Assembly (NCBI GenBank): GCA_040905965.1
Contig: JBBDQP010000112.1
Span: forward strand, 3,213-67,212
Reading direction: 5' to 3'
Length of the DNA stretch: 64,000 bases
Source: DATHWB01 sp040905965
GTDB lineage: Bacteria; Actinomycetota; Acidimicrobiia; Spongiisociales; ZC4RG35
The translations under genes were made by a program, and so were the position numbers. The notes beneath the pieces were generated by a model. That model was not told the DNA's origin. It did no database searches and saw nothing but the letters and a program-made list of their open reading frames with translations. Shown one piece after another: positions 60,192 to 64,000 of the stretch; the first letter of the stretch is position 1; each line of letters starts with the position of its first letter.

Positions 60192-61520
60192 ATGCGAAGA
60201 CGACTACTGACAATGAGCGGCTTGACCGCCTTGGCACTGTTCGGACCGCTGGCGGGCACGGCGTTCGCCCAGTCCGTCGAAGAAGTGGCGATCGCGGTCG
60301 ACAACGTCTGGGTGGTGGTGGCCGGAATCCTGGTCATGTTCATGCAGCCTGGATTCGCCCTCGTCGAGGCCGGCTTCACCCGGGCCAAGAACACGGCGAA
60401 CATCGTCATGAAGAACTTCATGGACTTCGCGGCCGGCGCTCTGATGTACTGGGCGGTCGGCTTCGGCCTCGCCTACGGCGGTTCCACGATCGGCGGCTAC
60501 GTCGGATACGGAGAGTTCTTCTTCAACAATCCCCAGCGCTCTGTCGAGTGGTTCTTCCAGGTGGTGTTCGCAGCAACAGCGGCGACCATCGTCTCGGGAG
60601 CGATGGCAGAACGCACCAAGTTCACGGCGTACCTCGTCTACACCCCGTTCATCACTGGCCTGATCTACCCGATCGTCACCCATTGGACGTGGGGCGGCGG
60701 CTGGTTGGCCGAGCTCGGCTATTACGACTTCGCCGGATCCGGAATCGTCCACATGGTCGGCGGCGTGGCAGCTCTGGCCGGGGTGCTCGTCCTCGGACCT
60801 CGGATCGGCAAGTACGACGAGAACGGCAACCCACAACCGATCCCTGGCCATTCGCTGATGCTCGGCGCCCTGGGCGTGTTCATCTTGTGGTTCGGCTGGT
60901 ACGGATTCAACGCCGGATCGACACTGGCGGCTGTCGGCGCCGACTTCGCCACGGTTGCGGTGACCACGACACTCGCCGCCTCGGCTGGTGCAGTCGGAGC
61001 AATGACGACTGCATGGTCCAACCGCTCGTTCGGCCGCCCCGACCCTGCCATGACGCTCAACGGCGCCCTTGGCGGTCTCGTCGGCATCACTGCGGCACCG
61101 GATCTGATCCCGCCGCACTTTGCGGTGCTCGTGGGCCTGATCGCAGGGTTCATCATCGTCCAAGGCATCCTGGCCATCGAGAAAGCAGGCATCGACGATC
61201 CTGTGGGCGCCATCACTGTGCACGGAGTGTGCGGTATCTGGGGCGTCCTGGCGGTCGGCATCTTCGGTGCAGACATCGGATTCCTGAATGGCGGCGACTT
61301 CAGCCAGCTCGGCTACCAGTTGATCGGAATCGTCGCGATCGCAGGCTGGACGTTCTTCACGTCGACGATGGTGTTCCGGGGACTCAATGCTGCCATGGGG
61401 CTCCGCGTGTCCGCCGACGAGGAGCTGGCGGGACTCGACCGAGTCGAGCACGGCTCCTCGGCGTACCCCGAATTCATGGAACAGATCGCCGATCCTCGGC
61501 AGTTGGATCCGATCCCGTAG
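60192..61520 (+). CDS. amt: Ammonium transporter (Amt family)
   Basis: 442-aa membrane channel for ammonium. A cleavable signal-like N-terminus (LTALALFGPLAGTAFAQS) precedes eleven helices. FMQPGFALVEAGFTRAKNT, the gate motif FQVVFAATAATIVSGAMAER, DFAGSGIVHMVGGVAAL with one pore His, and ITVHGVCGIWGVLAVGIF with the other are all present. The C-terminal cytoplasmic tail (ADEELAGLDRVEHGSSAYPE) is the usual gating tail. ATG 60192 is preferred: GGAGGG lies 7 bases upstream; the ATG at 60165 does not. No glnK follows; a terminator does. A nearby GAAAC repeat hints at nitrogen control. Confidence 0.93.
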   Translation: MRRRLLTMSGLTALALFGPLAGTAFAQSVEEVAIAVDNVWVVVAGILVMFMQPGFALVEAGFTRAKNTANIVMKNFMDFAAGALMYWAVGFGLAYGGSTIGGYVGYGEFFFNNPQRSVEWFFQVVFAATAATIVSGAMAERTKFTAYLVYTPFITGLIYPIVTHWTWGGGWLAELGYYDFAGSGIVHMVGGVAALAGVLVLGPRIGKYDENGNPQPIPGHSLMLGALGVFILWFGWYGFNAGSTLAAVGADFATVAVTTTLAASAGAVGAMTTAWSNRSFGRPDPAMTLNGALGGLVGITAAPDLIPPHFAVLVGLIAGFIIVQGILAIEKAGIDDPVGAITVHGVCGIWGVLAVGIFGADIGFLNGGDFSQLGYQLIGIVAIAGWTFFTSTMVFRGLNAAMGLRVSADEELAGLDRVEHGSSAYPEFMEQIADPRQLDPIP

Positions 61521-61541
61521 TTCACGATCGGGAGCATCGAC

Positions 61542-61580
61542 ACAGAAGGGCGGGCCTTGGCAGGTCCGCCCTTCTGTTTC
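61542..61580 (+). terminator. Strong Rho-independent terminator after amt
   Basis: ACAGAAGGGCGG (61542-61553) pairs with CCGCCCTTCTGT (61566-61577), and up to three further pairs shorten the loop. TTC follows. It lies 21 bp after the amt stop and just before the stop of the convergent gene at 61579, so it may serve both. Confidence 0.88.
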
Positions 61581-62076
61581 AGGTCACCGGGTGCCGGGAC
61601 GCCGGCTCGAAGATCCGCAGCGACCCACCCGCCGCAACGACCAATTCCGTCGGATTGACCCAGAGCTCGTCGCCGACGCCGGCGAGCGCCTCGTCGAGAG
61701 AATCACGCCGCACCACCTCAGGGCAGCGGACTGTGACCAGCCCGGACCGGTCCACGTCATGAAGGATGAAACCGTCCTCCACCCACTTGACAGCCTCGGT
61801 GACGGGCACGCCAACTGCGAGGACATCGTGGGTTGCCTCGGTGAACTCTTCCACCATGTCGTCGATGAGGGCCACGAGCGCCCCGTCCGGGATCGGCTCG
61901 TCGAAGAACACGACGGTCCGGATGTGACGAGCCAGATCGCGCATCCGTCTCCGCAGCGTGGGCAGGTGGACGTCCACCGACGGACCGCGACCGTGACCAC
62001 CGATCACCGCGAACGCCTCGACCATGCCATCGCCCGCCACGAGGTGGAGTTGGCGGGCCGAGAACGGACGAATCAT
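61579..62076 (-). CDS. Truncated IspD-like paralogue lacking the N-terminal CTP-binding loop
   Basis: 165-aa protein from ATG 62076 (GTG 62091 is an alternative). Its C-terminal half follows the later part of IspD: RTVVFFDEPIPDGALVALID for the family's VVVHDAARP-type strand, GVPVTEAVKWVEDGFIL, VDRSGLVTVRCPEVVRRDSL for the R-x-x-TPQ-x-F region, and a last sheet GDELWVNPTELVVAAGGSLR. The family's N-terminal AGGxGxR nucleotide loop and catalytic Lys/Arg are absent. The first 45 residues instead read ARQLHLVAGDGMVEAFAVIG. It is divergent from a complete ispD only 68 bp away. Probably a non-catalytic partner or a decayed duplicate; the match is by eye. Confidence 0.55.
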   Translation of the reverse strand: MIRPFSARQLHLVAGDGMVEAFAVIGGHGRGPSVDVHLPTLRRRMRDLARHIRTVVFFDEPIPDGALVALIDDMVEEFTEATHDVLAVGVPVTEAVKWVEDGFILHDVDRSGLVTVRCPEVVRRDSLDEALAGVGDELWVNPTELVVAAGGSLRIFEPASRHPVT

Positions 62077-62144
62077 GTGGAGACCGGACACCGGCTGCAG
62101 GATAGGAGCCGGGGCGCCAAACTCACGCCCGGTATCGTGATGCG

Positions 62145-62861
62145 ATGTCCATCGCCGGGATCGTTCTCGCCGGAGGGAGCGGCTCCCGCCTGCAACGCGA
62201 CGTCAACAAGGTGTTTCTGCCGCTCGGCGAACGCGAGATGCTGGCGTATTCACTCGACACGATGGACCGGTCGGCGATGATCGCCCAGGTGATACTCGTC
62301 GTTAGGGACGAGGATCGGGCCATGGCGGAACGAGTCATCGGCGAGACAGGCGTGTCGAAGCTGGTTGCAGTCGTGACCGGCGGTGAGACTCGACACCAAT
62401 CGGAGTGGCACGGGATCGAGGCCCTCGCCTCGCAGATCGAAACCGGAGAAGTCGACATCGTCGTCGTCCACGACGGCGCCCGACCCTTCATGACCTCAAA
62501 ACTGCTGGCCGCCACCGTCAAAGCGGCGCAACGAGGCGGGGGCGGCGTGCCCGGTCTGCCGATCGAAGGCCCGGTGTACGAACAGCGCGACGAGGGGACC
62601 GTCGCCCTCCCCCATCGCAAGCTGCGGCGCATGCAGACGCCGCAGGCATTTCGCGCCGCCCCGCTGCTCGCTGCCTACCGGCGGGCGGAACGGGACAGGC
62701 GGGAGGGAGTCGACACGGCGGAGACCGCAGCCCGATATTCCGACGTCGCCATCGAAGTCATCCCCGGAGATCCACGCAACATCAAGGTGACGTTCGTCGA
62801 GGACATCTTCCGCGCCGAGGAATACGCCGCCACTTTCCAGCGCGGCGCATGGATCGATTAG
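62145..62861 (+). CDS. ispD: 2-C-methyl-D-erythritol 4-phosphate cytidylyltransferase (IspD)
   Basis: 238-aa nucleotidyltransferase of the MEP isoprenoid pathway that joins CTP and MEP. GIVLAGGSGSRLQRDVNKVF is the CTP loop with catalytic Arg and Lys. IVVVHDGARPFMTSKLLA, LRRMQTPQAFRAAPLLAAYR, VDTAETAARYSDVAIEVIPG and PRNIKVTFVEDI complete the site. VDTAETAAR is a looser version of the family's TDEAS/VE motif. No ispF follows, although ispD and ispF are often paired. ATG 62145 begins the first strand. Confidence 0.85.
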   Translation: MSIAGIVLAGGSGSRLQRDVNKVFLPLGEREMLAYSLDTMDRSAMIAQVILVVRDEDRAMAERVIGETGVSKLVAVVTGGETRHQSEWHGIEALASQIETGEVDIVVVHDGARPFMTSKLLAATVKAAQRGGGGVPGLPIEGPVYEQRDEGTVALPHRKLRRMQTPQAFRAAPLLAAYRRAERDRREGVDTAETAARYSDVAIEVIPGDPRNIKVTFVEDIFRAEEYAATFQRGAWID

Positions 62862-62897
62862 GTCCGTCCACCGGACGAGCGACTACGTTCAGCGCTG

Positions 62898-63950
62898 ATG
62901 TCGCCCAACCTCGTCGCACTTCCCGACGCTACGTTCCGTCCCGACGGCGTCTATCTGGACACGCCGACGTACGGACTTCCATCCGACGCGGTGATTGCGA
63001 CCATGTCGGACGCCTTGGCTCGCTGGCAGACGGGACAGGCCACGATGGCCGAGTACGACGATGCGGTGACGAGGTCACGCGAGCTCCTCGCATCCATCCT
63101 CGGGGTTCGACCGGACCGGGTGGCGGTGGCCAGCCAGGCGTCGGTCCTGGTCGGCTTGGTGGCAGCAGCCCTTCCCGACGGTTCGACGGTCCTCGTACCC
63201 GAAGGGGACTTCACCTCGCTCCTCTTCCCTTTTCTCGTCCAACAGCACAGGGGTGTGATCGTGCGCGAGTGCCCGCGCGACGCCTTGGCCGAATCGATCG
63301 ACGCCAGTGTCGATCTCGTGGCATTCAGCCTCGTGCAGTCCTCCGATGGGGCGATCCTCGACGCCGATCGGATCACGGATGCTGCCCGGCGCGCCGAGGC
63401 GCGGATCCTCGTCGACGCCACCCAGGCGGCAGGATGGCTACCCTTCGACCCGAACCGCTTCGACATCACCGTGATGTCGGCGTACAAGTGGCTGCTCTGT
63501 CCCCGCGGCACCGCCTTCATGGTGTTCGGACCGAACCAGGACCTCGACCTGCCTCCGGTGTACGCCGGTTGGTACGCCGGCGAGGACCCCTGGAAGTCGG
63601 TGTACGGGTCTCCGATGAGACTGGCGGAGTCTGCGAGACGCTACGACGTCTCCCCCGCCTGGTTCCCGTGGATCGGGTCGGTGCCATCTCTCGAACTGAT
63701 CGCCGGGCGGGGCGTCGACTCGATCTACCGCCACAACCGATCACTCGTCACCGAAGTGCGGAACAGGCTCGGACTCCCGGCGTCTCCGTCATCGATCGTC
63801 ACGGTCCCGCTCACCGACACCGCCGCCCTGGCAGCACAAGGCATCGCCTGTTCGAAGCGAGCCGGCGCCGTCAGGGTCGGATTCCACTTCTACAACACCA
63901 CCGACGACGTCGACCGACTGGTAACGGCGGTCTCGGATCCAGGTACGTAG
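62898..63950 (+). CDS. Class V aminotransferase-fold PLP protein
   Basis: 350-aa fold-type-I PLP enzyme. The N-terminus is PDGVYLDTPTYGLPSDAV, with VAVASQASVLVGLVAA as the phosphate loop region. LVDATQAAGWLPFD holds the Asp and Gln, and VMSAYKWLLCPRGTAFMVF holds the PLP lysine. No cysteine-desulfurase-type SSAC loop is seen near the C-terminus, so an aminotransferase, lyase or epimerase-like role is more likely than sulfur transfer. It follows ispD by 36 bp, with no evident functional link. The last 50 bases of the window (63951-64000) hold only a weak hairpin at 63972-63986. Confidence 0.8.
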   Translation: MSPNLVALPDATFRPDGVYLDTPTYGLPSDAVIATMSDALARWQTGQATMAEYDDAVTRSRELLASILGVRPDRVAVASQASVLVGLVAAALPDGSTVLVPEGDFTSLLFPFLVQQHRGVIVRECPRDALAESIDASVDLVAFSLVQSSDGAILDADRITDAARRAEARILVDATQAAGWLPFDPNRFDITVMSAYKWLLCPRGTAFMVFGPNQDLDLPPVYAGWYAGEDPWKSVYGSPMRLAESARRYDVSPAWFPWIGSVPSLELIAGRGVDSIYRHNRSLVTEVRNRLGLPASPSSIVTVPLTDTAALAAQGIACSKRAGAVRVGFHFYNTTDDVDRLVTAVSDPGT

Positions 63951-64000
63951 GGGCCGCGAGGCGCAACACCTCACCGTTCGGCGGTGCCCGGGGTGGGATT

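Noticed and set aside
62898..63950. Cysteine desulfurase (SufS/IscS) call
   Set aside because: No active-site cysteine loop is visible near the C-terminus; only the general class V fold is supported.
63972..63986. Terminator at the right edge (CACCG-TTCGG-CGGTG)
   Set aside because: The stem is only five pairs, no T-tract follows, and the window ends shortly after.
1..64000. tRNA, rRNA, riboswitch or insertion sequence
   Set aside because: Intergenic regions were read on both strands; none has a cloverleaf, conserved riboswitch core, transposase motif or terminal inverted repeats with target duplication.

Overview
The window is dense, high-GC, largely operonic DNA. Genes start with ATG, GTG or TTG and are often linked by ATGA/GTGA overlaps. 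DUF6458 and LapA-like small membrane proteins, a SigB/RsbW/STAS/PP2C stress module, VanW with a peptidoglycan-binding-like region, GatCAB and paired dynamin-like GTPases point to an actinobacterium, perhaps a deep-branching class such as Acidimicrobiia (inference from gene style, not from a marker tree). Two genes look more proteobacterial: aceK and a DapD of the E. coli type. The sequence looks like a short-read assembly. Two 100-N gaps are each flanked by the same 55 bp on both sides, as expected for unjoined k=55 contig ends, and a 10-N gap follows an 11-G run.

Left part (1-7108): an ectoine/5-hydroxyectoine uptake and breakdown locus. On the minus strand lie ehuB (a substrate-binding lipoprotein made of two almost identical domains), ehuC and the start of ehuD. 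Divergent from them run a GntR/FCD regulator, a cystathionine gamma-synthase-family PLP enzyme, eutC, eutB and a small DUF606 membrane protein. The 255-bp divergent intergenic region carries a 6-4-6 palindrome.

7.1-20.3 kb: transporters (EamA, two UMF1-type MFS proteins), a PQQ-type sugar dehydrogenase lipoprotein, LapA plus a CoA-disulfide-reductase-like flavoprotein, a thermonuclease/lamin-tail lipoprotein, a repetitive helical protein broken by a gap, an aminotransferase, an MDR protein lacking catalytic zinc ligands, a degenerate ADP-ribosylglycohydrolase, a diacylglycerol-kinase-like enzyme and an MscS channel.

20.3-25.8 kb: the MscS gene is joined to two overlapping dynamin-like GTPase genes, with a PD-(D/E)XK-like nuclease-fold protein divergent from them, then a YfcH-type epimerase. 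25.8-45 kb is mostly housekeeping: VanW, pyruvate kinase, HAD phosphatase, gatB-gatA-gatC, dapE-dapD and dapC, a canonical ADP-ribosylglycohydrolase, ligA, mnmA-cysteine desulfurase and pepA. 45-51 kb holds a yeast-type cytosine deaminase, an SRPBCC protein, a voltage-sensor-like channel without a potassium filter, a DEAD-box helicase and an acyl-CoA synthetase/enoyl-CoA hydratase pair.

51.2-55.2 kb is a compact partner-switching system: RsbW-like kinase, STAS antagonist, and a SigB/F/G-type sigma factor whose N-terminus carries a second, degenerate RsbW-like fold, facing a NIT-domain PP2C phosphatase. 55.3-64 kb holds a GNAT/NDP-forming acyl-CoA synthetase, AceK, an ammonium transporter, a full IspD divergent from a truncated IspD-like paralogue, and a class-V aminotransferase-fold protein. 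No rRNA, tRNA, CRISPR array or insertion sequence was found. No gene-free stretch exceeds 300 bases; the longest are 2587-2841 and 58027-58279.
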